Program-made: the position numbers and the translations under genes
Assembly (NCBI RefSeq): GCF_037038585.1
Contig: NC_092520.1
Location: forward strand, 58,928,501-58,992,500
DNA: 64,000 bases
Source: Patagioenas fasciata
Lineage: Eukaryota; Chordata; Aves; Columbiformes; Columbidae
Reading direction: 5' to 3'
The notes under the pieces: model-generated
The model's input: the letters and a program-made list of their open reading frames with translations, nothing else
Told to the model about the DNA's origin: nothing
Databases searched by the model: none
Shown: positions 52,701-64,000 of the stretch, piece after piece
Position numbering within the stretch: position 1 is the stretch's first letter
Layout: every line of letters begins with the position of its first letter

Positions 52701-55700
52701 GTACAATTTCTACTCATTTCAAGCAAAAAGTGTGCAGATAGAGCTAGCCTAAGGTGTGATTTGCTTAATTGTTAAAGGAAAAGATGCTGCAGTTCACAAT
52801 TTGTTCCATTCTGACCTGGCCTTTTTCTTGCTTTCCCTTCACCACTTAAGGACTTTTCCAACTCTATCTCAGCAGAACTCACCTGTTTTTGTTTCTTTAC
52901 GTTTTGTTCTAATATAAAACTTTTCATTTGACATTTGAATGTGTCAGCAAAATCCTCTGGTTCCCTACAGAAGGTTTTGCAGCTTGACATGCATTTCTCT
53001 AACTAATCTGTCACTGACTTCACAACTCCAGTCTTCCATGTGATATAGTATGTCTCTTTGGAAAACTATATTCTCATTTCAGTTGTAATAATGGTGATTG
53101 CATTGTCTTTGAGAATGATGTTTGTGGTGTTTTTTTAATGATGTGGTTGATATAGTGCAAGATGTGTCAGCGGTATATGACTTTTCTCCCTCAGCTCTGA
53201 TATTAACTTAAAATCAAGGAGTTTCAAAGAACATGCTTCAAAGACGTTAGACTTTTATGAAAAACAATACCTGAAATATTTCAAAGAATGCTATAAGAAA
53301 TTAATATAGTAGGCAGAAAGTTTTAAGAAACTTAAAGACACTCAAATTCTATTTCAAGAACCACTTGGGACATCTATAGATAAGAACTTTGCGAACCCAA
53401 ATTCAAGGCCAAAGAAGAGCTGTCTGTTTCATTAACAAAAATTACTTCAGTTTCTATACGTTACCTGAACAGGATGAGACTATCTTATCTTAATATAAAG
53501 TTCTAGCACCTGAAATTCCAGTGGTTTCTATGTATACCTGCTCATGCAAAGAGACGAATAGACTGAAGAAATTCATTCTATGTACATACCACCTCCATGC
53601 CTCTCCAAATCATGGAAGAGGAGTGAGGGCAAACCTACCAGTTCAAACCCAGGCAAATGAGAAAGGGAGGAACCAAACCAGTTCTAGCAGACTTTCAAGT
53701 TCTTACAGTTTAGTATGGCTGATCGAGTAGTATTGCTGGAAATCACAGAATGGTTGGGGTTGGAAGGGACCTCTGGAGATCACCTAGTCCAACCCACCTG
53801 CTAAAGCAGGTTCAGCCAGAGCAGATCACACAGGAATGTGTCCAGGTGGGTTTTGAATGCTTCCAGAGAAGGAGACACCACAACCTCTCTGGGCAGCCTG
53901 TTCCAGTGCTGTGACACACTCAAAGTAAGGAAGTTTCTCCTCATATTCAGATGGAACCTCTTGTGCTTCAGCCTATGCCCATTGCCCCTCATCCTATCGC
54001 TGGGCACCACTGAAAGGAGTCTGGTCCCATCCTCTTGACACCCATCCTTGAGATATTTATAAACATTGATGAGAGCCCCTCTCAGGCTTCTCTTCTCCAG
54101 GCTGAACAACCCCAGCTCTCTCAGTCTGTCTTCATAGAAAAGGTGCTCTAGGCCCCTAATCATCTTTGTAGTCTGCCACTGGACTCCCTTCAGAAATTCC
54201 TCATCCTTCTTAAACTGGGGACTGAGAACTGGACACAGTTCTCCAGATGTGGCCTCACCAGGGCAGAGTAGAGGGGGATGAGAACCATTACGTGCTTCCA
54301 TTCTTAGAAAAATTGAAGGCCAGATCAATCAAGTCACCTCTTCTCTTGTCTGACCCTATTCTACTGATGAATCAGCCCTCGTTTTCTTAAAATATCATTA
54401 AAATCATTAAAATCCATTCATTGAACCATAATTTCAACAATTTTTCTTCCTGAAAAAGAGAATATGGACTAACAGAGAGATAAACACTCCCAGAAGAGTA
54501 ACTTCCTATCAGCTTTTTACATCTATTATTGAGAAACTAGTTTGATCAAAGTATCAGTAAAACTTTCTTAATGTTTGCAGATGTTGAAAGACTTAATCTC
54601 ACTCACATTTTCCTTACTCTGCTAACAATTTTCTTGTTGCTGGAAATATTTCCCACTACTTTGTTATTTTTCTGTTCTGACTACTCTGCAGGCGGTTACA
54701 GAAAAAATAACTTATTTCCTTTTGTGCAGTCACACAAAGAGCTCAGTTATTCTGAATGATATAAAGCAGAAAATAAGAGTGCCTTTTGCAGTATGGAAAC
54801 TTGTAGGTAAGTAAGCAGGTCTGACTAAAAGTATGTACTCCTTATTTTGTCAGCACTTTTCATTAGAATCATTAGCATCCTGGTCCTGATAAAATTTCTC
54901 ATTAGAATTTTGAAGCCTGTCTGCCACATGATGTCTCTGATGAAACAAATACTCTTGCTGATTCTCCACAATAGTAATATCTTCCTAAGGGAAAGACAAA
55001 AATATATGAAAATTATGTGAACTTCTCCAGATGACCCACTTGGGGGATTACCAAAGGGGTAAGATTTAAGTGGTGTTTTTAATCAGCAGATTTTGGATTC
55101 TTCTTTCAGGGATGTGGACAGTTTAGCTCAGGTAGGGAGCAGTGGTCTGAAAACTCTGTTAGTGTAGGTGCTCTGCAAGGCTTAAGTAGAAATATTGCTG
55201 ATAATGTAGGGAATAGGTGGGAAATGTTTATTGATCACTAGAGGGGTAGCTGTAATACTGCTAAAGTTTTATAGATCTTCTGGCAGAAACTTTATATGTT
55301 AAGACTTAATAAGTTATGGCTTCTCAGCAAAATTGAATCCAAAACAGATGTCAAGGGAGGAAGAATCAAGAAAAATAGTTGTAATTGGGAGGTAATAGAA
55401 GGAATAGCTTTTTACTTCCACTGCTAGTAGTGATCACAGAACAAGATCACTGCTCTAAGCAATCGGAGAAGATTAAAAGCAGGCAATATATGGTATGCCT
55501 GGAAATGGGATGATTAATTAAGTACACTTATGATCTGTGTAATAAGACAGCTTCATATTAATTCTTTCATAAGAAAAGATTAATTTTGCCCCAGAGTAGC
55601 ATTTCCCTGACACTTAACTCATGTTTGTGCAGAGTTCCCTGTTAGCAGTCACAATGACGCATGTGTTTTCTCTCGACATTAGAGACTTGCAGAAGATGTA

Positions 55701-56624
55701 ATGACCTTGCCACATGCTACTTATTTTCTAATGTCTTAAAATATAGCTTCAATTACCTTTACAAAATTATACGGTTTATATTTTTTTCAGTAGCATATGC
55801 ATTATGCTCTTTTTAACTTTGCTCTGTCCCGTGATTAGGGTTCCACCACCTAATAAATTCTTTGAGCAACGTGGGTTGGTTAATTTTGTTTGTTTGTACG
55901 TGGGGTTTTTTGTTTGGTTTTTGTTTGTTGTTTTGAATTTCAGATTGTCTTAGCATCAACATACTAAGATTGAACATGAACATTTTTGCCTTTTAATCCT
56001 TGTTTGTCACTATTCTCTAGTTTCCTCTGATGCTCAGAGCAAGTTGATTTACAAACAGCATTGGTTTACAAGCTTGAACATCTTCCTGATGTGTTTTTGT
56101 TTGGTATCATCACTTTCTTTGTTCACCCCTTCTTTTGTCCCTTCTGTCACAAGGAAAGGAGAGAGACTTTGTCAATAGGTCGTGGCAATAAAAATACTGA
56201 GGCATATGGCAGACTGAATGTCAACACTTGAGGCCGTTGCATGTCCTGTGACTGCAGTGACTTGAAGGGGGAAAAACGTGAAGAATCTTCCGTAGAACAA
56301 TGTGTATTATGATGATGAAAATATAAATGTTTTAATCTTTCATAGTCATTGGGCCTGCAGTTTCTGTGCAGATACTGATCTAGATGTCTGTGATTTTGAT
56401 TGTAACTGCAGGCTTGATACAGAAACTCTACTCTGGACAAGATGGTAACCCAGTTATCTAAATCTCTAGCTCGCTCTCCAGGAGATGTAGCTTGTAAACA
56501 TGTTTTGCTTTAGTGAATTTGCCAAGAGACCATAGTTGGCTGTGAAAGTAAATTTCCTGTGAAAACTTGGAATGATTCTAGACTTTGCTAAGAAAGTACT
56601 CTGGGCAGCTTAATTTACATTATA

Positions 56625-56656
<32 letters not shown>

Positions 56657-59600
56657 GTGACATTGTAGTTCAGCTTTGTGTGATGATGGCTAAAACTGAA
56701 GCTGACTTGGTATTCAGTTAAAAAAGAATGAATCCTCTCTTGTTAGAAGAGTTATCCGGATTATGTTAGCTATCATAAATATCCTTCGCTTAGCAACAGG
56801 GATGGCATTCAGGATATCAAGCCAACTGGAAAGAATCCCTCTGACAGGGCTCTGTTGGGGTGGGTGGATAAGCTTTCCTGACAACACTAGTGCTTTCGCT
56901 CCTGTCTGTCATAATTTGGGTTGCTAGGATCTGTTTCACAAGTTTTGTGACAGACTTATAAACGATAATGTGGCTCCTTTTGTTTACTGTCAAGAAGAAC
57001 TGTAATGTGGGGAAAGTGAACAGTAAAGGATATGGAAAATAATAAAAAAATCCAGGCACGTAAGACCATGAGTGTCTATATTATGGCAGCTGTTCTTGAA
57101 GGGAAAAAGAAGTGAAGAAATTTCCTTTGGATTGCTGAAATTGAAAGAAATATATGTTAACATTCCCCTTCTTTGCTTTTTTATGAACTTGGCTTCTTCA
57201 GCAAAACAGGAAAGAAATTATTTAGTCATGAACTGAAAACCTCAGTTAGAATTCAGGAGATTTCCCATGAGTCAAGCTAACCATTAATGGTGAAATGTAT
57301 TTTTATTCATAGATGTAATTCATATTCTTGCTTCCAAATCAGCTTTTCAATATAAATTTATAGTTTCATTATCAGTCCACTCAGCTTGTTTGACCTTTTA
57401 TACTTTTGCTTCCAGGGGAAAAAGAAGATGAACAGATAGTTGCAGAAATCATGAGAAGACGGTTTTTTCCTGCTTTTATAACTTATAAGGCCTGGGAAGG
57501 CTTTCACTTTGCTGGCCATGAGATAAGAATTACAGAAGCCACTGATTGTTACGGGGCAGTCGTCTGGCCATCGGTACAATATTTATGCACTATTGTTATA
57601 TTTCAGTTTTGGACTCTTCTAGCACTTCCAATTTCTTTTGCATGATAAATTTGTTTTGTTGTATGTCATACCCAAGGTAAACATTCTGTGTTTCTCCGTC
57701 TCTGTTCTGCAAATCCCAAACATGAATTTAGCCTGGTTTCATATTGCTTCTTGATTCTCAAAGCTCAAATGGTAACTCGTTTGTGACCCTATCACACAAG
57801 ATGTTTGATCTCTTGTCCCCTCTGCACCTACCAGTAGCTTTTGATCCTATTGGCCAGGCATATTTTGAAGGAAATATGACAGTCTTATGGTGATCACATT
57901 TCTGTATATTTTAGAAATACAGATGGCTGTATAGCAGGCAGAACCAGGTTGCAGAAACAGCTGTGATATGAGCTCACAAAGTATTAGCACTCATAGAAGC
58001 TACTCAACCTACTCATGTGAGAAACAAATTTACCTTATAAACATGCAGAAGTGGGAAAAACTTCAGCTGGAGCTTCTGGTTTCTTAAGCAACCAGAAATC
58101 CAGCCGGAGACAACCCTTGTCGTTGGCTCTTGATATAAGAATCATCAACATGCCCACCACACAAAGAGCCTTCTCCAAGGTTTTGAATCTGTGCAATGCA
58201 GCTGACTGTTCTGAAATAATTCAGAAATAAAGAAACCACTGTGGTCCACTGAGGTACCACAATGCACCATTGACGCTTGAGATATTCAAAGAACATCCCT
58301 GCAACAGAATTGCCTCCAGGGGCCCACATAAGACGGAGAGGACTAAAACCCAGGAGGCTTCATTTCCTTTCCCAGTGGTATCAACCACCTAGGATTGTGC
58401 TGTTTTTAAGAAGTACAGCCCTAGTTCAGCTGAATTAGCATACTCTGCTGTTTTGAACTCAAAACAATTTTACTTGTCTTAGCAGACCTGGACAAGTAAT
58501 TTCTACTATATCTCTTAGTGGCCTCAGTGCATGTCTTCAAAGAAAGATTGGTTGACAGCCAATTATTTTCACAAAAATCATGGACTCTACTGAGAAGCTT
58601 TTTTTTTTTTTTTTTTTTTTTTTCCTGGAAGGATTTAGCCAGTTTTGCTGTGGAAGGAAGGCAACCTTTCTGTCTATGTCTCTTCATGTTCTCCCTTCCT
58701 GTTTCATCCAGCAGTATTCAAACTCTTCTGAAAAATACCAGTAAAATTTATCGAGAGGGTGGAAACTTTATTTTCCTTAAAGTTTCTGTATGTTTAATGG
58801 AAAGGAAGTCAGATTTCAAAGTTTCTCTAATTTAACCTACAGAAATTTTGATTCTGCCATCCAGTTTCTACAACAGAATATGGCAAAAAAATGAGGGAAG
58901 AAATTATAGGGATATATGGAACTAACAGGAAATCTTACTATAATGTGTTTTTAAATGTCAGTTAAACATCAGACACCATCTTTAGGAACCTGGCTTTAAT
59001 TAGTCCTGGTGCTCACAGACTTATTTCTATATCAAAGCTTTGTTGATTACAAGATAAACATGCGTTTGCATAAAAGACTCTACTCCTTTTGCTCTGATTT
59101 AAGAGGTAGAAAGCAAAAACTTTGCTTGAATTTCTAGCATGTTAACACTGGGTCAACAATCCTCCTGCTCCTTTCCTTCTACTTTTTAATTGATTAAAAG
59201 CAAAACTAAGAACATAATTTTGTTGCACCAGACTAAGGCACTGTTTGTCTTTCTAAACGGTCATCTGTATTGCTAGAAGATGTAGTGACCATTATATGTA
59301 TTTGTCAATGGAGACTATTGAATTACCAAAGTCTGGGGAAAAAATGTGGGAGACAAACTGGAAACTATGTTTGCCAGGGAAATAAAATTAGCAATTTCTA
59401 TTTCAACAGTGAACTAAAACTCACTGGTCAGTATGAAACAGGGCAGAAAAATTGAAGAAGCTTCTTAATTAGAGTTTATATAAGGAGATACATATATATA
59501 TATATATATATATATAAAAGGAATCTGTTGTAGAGGATTCTTTGTGACTTTGTTTGCTAAGCTTAACAAACTGAACTGGAAGAAAAAGGGTTAATCTATT

Positions 59601-61512
59601 GGTCCATTTTGAATCATTATGGTAATTAATTATTGTTAGAAATAATTAACTATTGGAAGAGTTTAACAAGGGTTGTTGTGGATTTTCTCTCACAAGCAGA
59701 CCTTATATCAATATGTCTTTGTGAAGGACACATTTTAACTCAACCAGAAGTAAGTTCAGTAATAAGCAGGAATTGCTGACTGGAATTTCATAGCTCATGT
59801 TATGCACCGTGACAGATTAAATAATTGCAGTTGTTCCTTCTGGCTGTGACACTTTGCAAATCTATACTGAGGCTTGTTGTGGCATTTACTTTGACAGCCT
59901 ATAGAGCTCATAGTGAACAGACATGAATTTTTGAAGAGACAAGATTTTTTTTGCATGTTTTTCAATTACAATGCATATTTAGTGAAGGGATTTATTTATT
60001 TGTTTTTATTTATTTTTTATTTATTTATTTGTTCAGTATGTTCATGGGTTCCCTTCCCTACAGGCTCTTGTTCTGTGTTATTTTTTGGAAACTAATTCTA
60101 AACAATACAATTTGGTTGACAAAAATGTGATTGAAATTGGAGCTGGAACTGGGTTGGTCTCCATAGTAGCCAGTTTACTGGGTGAGTACATGCCATTGCT
60201 CTTATGCTCTTGGACCCATCTCTCAGATGAATGCTGGAGGATGAAGAAAGTTGCTCAGTTCTTCTAAAAGACTATTGTTTGAAAGCTTTGAAGAGCAAGA
60301 AAAAGGAGATTCCAAAAGTCTTGTTTGGAAACCTGTTCTGTTTTTTTATTTTTCTGTAAAACTGTAAGAACATTGATGCAATAAAGGACGTCCCAGTAGA
60401 TGATGTTGTCATTAACAATGTTAAAAAGGGGACCAAAATAAGAAACTAGTGGCCTCACAGGATATTAATAGAAACCAGGCGAAGGCAGATGTAGGTGTGA
60501 CCAAAGAGCTCTTGGTTGCCAGGTCACTTTCTTTCCCTTTGTGTTCCTCATTTTCTTTCAGCAATTGATGAGCAACTTGATTTTCTCCTGCTACAGACAC
60601 TGTTGTGTTTTCTCTCATGGTAGCCTATTCTTCCTCAAGAATAATTCAGATTGGTGACTTCTGCATTTTAACAGAATTTTAGCTTTATGTAGTCCAAGAA
60701 AGCTTTTTCCTATGTGAACAGGAAAGAATCTGAGGCAACGCTTAATGCTCATGCTGACTTTTTGGAATCAGTAACTGGTATTCTTCAATTCCCAGTTACT
60801 CACTGTACTTTTAACCAATATGATATCAAGATGCAGTAAGCATCTGGTTTCTTCCCACCTGTCCCTAGCTGCATTTAGATGTCAATCTGTAGATTAGAAC
60901 CGCTTGGAACCAAATATTTATCTTAAGCACAAGGGGCAAGAGTTATTTGGAGCATTTATGTTGTTCTGTTTTCCCTCAGTTAGAGCTATCTAGTAAAATC
61001 AGGTCCTTGTGCATTGGCTGTTGTGAATGGGCTTTTACTCAAGTCTTGAAGTATATTCAAAGATTGTTTGTTTTCTTCCTGTCACAGGTGCGCTTGTGAC
61101 TGCCACTGATTTGCCAGAACTGCTGGGAAACCTTCAGCACAACGTTCTCCAAAATACAAAGCTGAAGTGCAAGCATAAGCCTTGTGTTAAGGAATTGTCT
61201 TGGGGAATAGATCTGGAAAAAAACTTTCCTAGGTCTTCCTGTCACTTTGACTACATTATGGCTGCTGATGTAGTTTACAACCATCCCTTCCTGGATGAAC
61301 TCCTCTTGACTTTTGATCACTTGTGCAAGAATGACACTGTTATTCTGTGGGCCATGAAATTTAGGTTGGACGAAGAAAACCAATTTGTGGGCAGATTTCA
61401 GGCACTATTTGACTTAGAGGTGATTTCTAATTTCCCCAGTTTGAACATAACCTTGTACAAGGCTATGAGGAAAGGTGGGATGAAATCCAGACCTTCCAAA
61501 CTGACAGTCTGA
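46665..61512 (+). CDS. METTL21E: METTL21E, METTL21-family lysine methyltransferase, apparently intact
   Basis: SAM-dependent seven-beta-strand methyltransferase of the METTL21 group. Mouse METTL21E is muscle-enriched, and the human locus is a pseudogene (recalled). Exons: 46665-46734 (predicted), 57416-57573, 60064-60181 and 61088-61512, in total 771 nt or 256 aa. Conserved parts: [43 protein letters not shown] motif I EIGAGTG at 100-106, [12 protein letters not shown], and the family DxxY motif as DVVY at 176-179. The protein resembles mouse METTL21E more than METTL21C. Exon 1 is chosen because it starts with an ATG ([10 protein letters not shown]), ends one base past a codon at a GT and so fits the phase of exon 2, and gives an N-terminus of similar length to mouse. 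The other three exons are certain. Confidence 0.85.
47184..47245 (-). mobile_element. CR1 LINE 3' terminus, very short
   Basis: 'tcatagaatcatagaatagt' then 'ttgggttggaagggccc', after which similarity fades. Confidence 0.75.
49264..49347. repeat. AAAC/AACC-rich low-complexity tract
   Basis: Imperfect runs of AAAC and AACC over about 85 bp. Confidence 0.85.
51449..51545 (-). mobile_element. CR1 LINE 3' fragment
   Basis: 'cagaatcacagagtggctgg', 'ggttggaagggacctctcct' and 'cacctgctaaagcaggtgca' are CR1 3' UTR and terminal motifs. Confidence 0.88.
53741..54290 (-). mobile_element. CR1 LINE 3' fragment, about 550 bp
   Basis: Reverse-oriented CR1 with terminal repeat, 3' UTR and decayed C-terminal ORF2; includes 'gggcagcctgttccagtgct' and 'ggcctcaccagggcagagta'. 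Same subfamily as the piece at 51449. Confidence 0.92.
56619..56656. repeat. (TA)n followed by poly(T)
   Basis: About eleven TA units and then sixteen T. Confidence 0.9.
57416..57573 (+). CDS. METTL21E: METTL21E coding exon 2
   Basis: Acceptor TTGCTTCCAG, donor GTACAA; begins two bases into a codon. Encodes [17 protein letters not shown] to AVVWPS. Confidence 0.95.
58599..58623. repeat. Poly(T) tract
   Basis: Twenty-five T in METTL21E intron 2; no recognisable retrogene beside it. Confidence 0.9.
59490..59517. repeat. (AT)n microsatellite
   Basis: About thirteen AT units in METTL21E intron 2. Confidence 0.9.
59988..60032 (+). repeat. TTTA-rich tract upstream of METTL21E exon 3
   Basis: Imperfect TTTA repeats that end about 30 bp before the exon 3 acceptor and extend its pyrimidine-rich approach. 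Confidence 0.75.
60064..60181 (+). CDS. METTL21E: METTL21E coding exon 3 (SAM motif I)
   Basis: Acceptor CCTACAG, donor GTGAGT. Encodes [20 protein letters not shown] and [18 protein letters not shown]. Confidence 0.96.
61088..61512 (+). CDS. METTL21E: METTL21E last coding exon
   Basis: Acceptor TGTCACAG; stop TGA at 61510-61512. Carries the DVVY motif and the C-terminal beta strands ([20 protein letters not shown]). Confidence 0.96.
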
Positions 61513-61700
61513 AAGAGAGATAAAGGGAGGTGACAGTTTCAGGTCTTCTACAGTTTGCTCTTGTTTTAATAATTTCCATGTTAGTAGTTGTTAACACCTG
61601 CTTGAATGACATTTTTCAAGATAGCTAAAACAAAACATCAGATTCCTAGTAAATCCCTAACAAATTCCTAAATTCAATTTACCAAAAGTTTTATACATGG

Positions 61701-61706
61701 AATAAA
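61701..61706 (+). terminator. METTL21E: METTL21E proximal poly(A) signal candidate
   Basis: AATAAA 189 nt after the stop codon, followed by a T/GT-rich region. Confidence 0.5.
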
Positions 61707-62531
61707 TGTATCTTAGACACTTTCATGACTTTTATGTGCTATGCTGACAACACCAATAACTTTCACAAGTCTTACCATTATTGTTATGGCTTACATGATG
61801 AATATTTCCAATAGCTTTCAATTGCATCTATGAATGGTGTCTTATCGGATCAACCAATCATTTGAAACTATGATAAATCTTCGTGTGATAAATCTTTGTA
61901 TTTAAAAACTGTGATGTTAAATCTGATCTTTCTCCATTCTCACTATTGTATAAATCCTTTGAGTAACCTTTAGAGGACATTAAATTAGCTGAAAAAACCC
62001 ACGTGGGAAATATACTGTCATAATAAAGGCACAGAATATATTAGTTACCTTTTGATTTAATGATGTTTTCTTCCCCTTCCATTTTTTATTTAGATTCAGG
62101 GATTCTTCAACAGACAGCTGCACATGTGAGGCAAGAGGGAGTTAAATGCTTTGTTGCTTGAACAAAGCTCTTGGATGAGAAGAGTACAGCATATCATCAG
62201 CTGCCCTTTGCAAAGACCTTAAATTCTTGGAGGACTGTTCCTCCAAAAATAGATGTGTATCTGGACCTCAGGGAACAATGGAAGAATGACAGTGGCCATC
62301 GAGAAAGCAGTTTTGCACTGCCAGCTGATGGTGACTAGGGGTAAAAAATGAAACCAACGTGACATGATGTGGTTGAGAAATGAGCAGGTTTAGATTTTTT
62401 TTTTTCTGTTTTTGTAGTTTGAGCAAACAAAATACTTTTCTTACAGCTGCTCAGTCCTGCATGTTCCTGTTTTCAGTGGTCAGATTAATGTCCTTGAAAG
62501 ACTGTCAGAGAACTTTTTTTTTGTGAAGCTT

Positions 62532-62537
62532 AATAAA
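62532..62537 (+). terminator. METTL21E: METTL21E distal poly(A) signal candidate
   Basis: AATAAA about 1 kb after the stop codon, followed by TTCTTTTCACACC and GGTTCTCTTTGTAG. Alternative 3' ends are possible. Confidence 0.4.
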
Positions 62538-63038
62538 ATGATTCTTTTCACACCTCATATTTTCTGGTTCTCTTTGTAGTTCAGTGTAAGGGACCCTCAA
62601 GTCCCTTGCAAGCTAGAGAAACTTTACCACCTCTGTTGTAGCAGGCAATTGCTCGAGTAACACATGGGCTTTGGGGCTGTCAGTTCCCTCCAGGAACTTT
62701 TTTATGTATTATCAGATTTGAGCCCTTCTTTTTATGATGAATTCTAGAACATATTAGTGTTTGTTTGTACCTCTTCTTGTGACAGATGCATGTCTGGCAC
62801 AACTACGGGGCAGAACTATGACAAATGACTGGAATAACTGGAATGTACTCTTACATTTGGTTTTCTTGGGATGAAGGTGCTCAGCATTAAAGATGAAGTG
62901 TTGCAGACAAGATAATCTGAGCTGCCAAACTCTTCCAATGAAATGTGGGGATTCCATGTGTGAAAGGAGGTAGTGTAGAGGATTTTGGGGGGAGGATGAA
63001 TGAAGATGTGGCAGGAGGGATCTGGAGTTTGAGGGAGG

Positions 63039-63122
63039 ATCACAGAATCACAGAATGTGAGGGATTGGAAGGGACCTCAAAAGATCATCTAGTCCAATCC
63101 CCCTGCCAGAGCAGGAACACTT
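63039..63122 (-). mobile_element. CR1 LINE 3' terminus
   Basis: 'atcacagaatcacagaatgt', 'gggattggaagggacctcaa' and 'ccctgccagagcaggaacac'; same subfamily as the copy at 26396-26890. Confidence 0.9.
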
Positions 63123-64000
63123 GGTAGAGAAAAAGCAGCTACAGGGAGAAGGTGAGAAGGAGGAAGAAAACGAGATAGCAACAGTGAGACTGACTTCAAA
63201 AAGGGTTAAGAAACATAGCAGAAGTGTAGAGCATCTTTCTTGCTACCAACTGCGTAAGGAAGGCATCCTTGGTGAGCCATGGAGGATGACTCTGTGATAA
63301 CACCAGAGCAAGCAGTATGTCTTAGCCCAGGACAGCAAAATGGGAAGAAAGGAAGCCATGTACATTGACTCTACTTTCTGGCTCTCCTGCTGCGACATCA
63401 CATGTGAGATTTTAGCTTGGAAGTTATTAATGAAAATCTTTTAATCCTCATCAGTCAGTTTCCTGGGACAAGGCTTGTAGGTAGAGGTAACATCTTTTAT
63501 TGGGTTAACCAGTATAGGTAGAAAATTAGACTGAATGCCAGCTGGTATGGAGTATTACTTCTACTTACAGATGTTATTACACTTATGTCCTTAGATCATT
63601 ACAGCTCTAGAAAAACACAACTACAGAATGCATTTTTTTTTTACCATGCTCTGTAATAAAAACAGTGCGATTTAAGTGAATAAAGAAACAAACATGGATC
63701 TCTGCCATTTCTAGATTTCCTCTCCTTGCTTACTTCCTTCTAACTCCCTTGCAACTGTCCAGTCCACTGCAATTGAAATTCTAATCCTTGCATCCCGAAG
63801 GGCATCTCTATTTAGAAATGTTTTGTGGATAAGTGGCACTGTAATTAATGGGTGAAGCAAAAATATCTTGTGAACTTCAAAGTGGTGAAGGCTAAAGAGG
63901 AAAAGGAAGACTACAACATAGTTAAATGTGATCACTTTTAAATAGCTGTTCTGCCAATTAACTCAGACTGTCCCCTGCTGAGCTGCTGCTGAAGTTAACA

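Larger units (their letters stand above)
46735..57415 (+). other. METTL21E: Large METTL21E intron 1 (if exon 1 is right)
   Basis: Contains three CR1 pieces, an AAAC-rich low-complexity tract, a TA repeat with poly(T), and otherwise no supported exon or RNA gene. Confidence 0.55.
61513..64000. other. METTL21E 3' UTR and downstream DNA
   Basis: Besides the poly(A) candidates and one CR1 tail, I see no gene up to the right edge. METTL21C would be a plausible distant neighbour, but nothing here resembles it. Confidence 0.55.

Noticed and set aside
53801-54328. 175-codon minus-strand open frame
   Set aside because: It is the decayed ORF2 end of a CR1 element, not a host gene.
56641-56656. Poly(T) runs (also at 58599-58623) as reverse poly(A) tails of processed retrogenes
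   Set aside because: No coding similarity or target duplication beside either run.

Overview
The window reads as bird nuclear DNA. Ten CR1 LINE tails, most ending in the CR1-type ATTCTATG/GATTCTGTG 3' repeat, an ancient MIR-type SINE and LTR fossils lie among compact vertebrate genes. The gene order is POGLUT2 (minus) - BIVM (plus) - ERCC5 (plus) - METTL21E (plus). From memory this matches human 13q33, with METTL21E standing where humans have only the METTL21EP pseudogene. Species cannot be fixed from the sequence alone.

Layout. 1-3660: the first two coding exons of POGLUT2 (KDELC1) on the minus strand, and a CpG island that is probably a head-to-head promoter shared with BIVM. 3661-9846: the 5' part of the BIVM locus, with a fossil LTR (3661-4248), a CR1 tail, a second unrelated LTR (4883-5896) holding an array of about ten short hairpins each followed by TGTA, and a second CpG island at 7400-8760. 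9847-23714: nine BIVM coding exons (505 aa). 23715-27574: intergenic, with a second copy of the first LTR family, a CR1 tail and the ERCC5 CpG-island promoter with a perfect NRF1 palindrome. 27575-43036: fifteen ERCC5/XPG coding exons (1128 aa). 46665-61512: METTL21E; three exons are certain, and the first (46665-46734) is predicted by phase. The rest, to 64000, is 3' UTR-like and intergenic DNA with one CR1 tail.

All exon joins of BIVM (1518 nt) and ERCC5 (3387 nt) were checked by hand for splice-site identity and phase, and each gives one open frame. ERCC5 is notable for three non-canonical introns out of fourteen: two GC-AG introns and one U12-type AT-AC intron with exact donor and branch-site consensus. 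It also carries a ~1.9 kb array of 38-bp alternating purine-pyrimidine repeats in intron 4.

By function the neighbours are unrelated: an ER glycosyltransferase (POGLUT2), a poorly understood basic protein (BIVM), a nucleotide-excision-repair nuclease (ERCC5) and a lysine methyltransferase of the METTL21 family. The best candidates for something undescribed are the hairpin-UGUA array in the LTR, the Z-DNA-prone array in ERCC5, the ~100-codon open reading frame running into the AT-AC intron, and the intact METTL21E.
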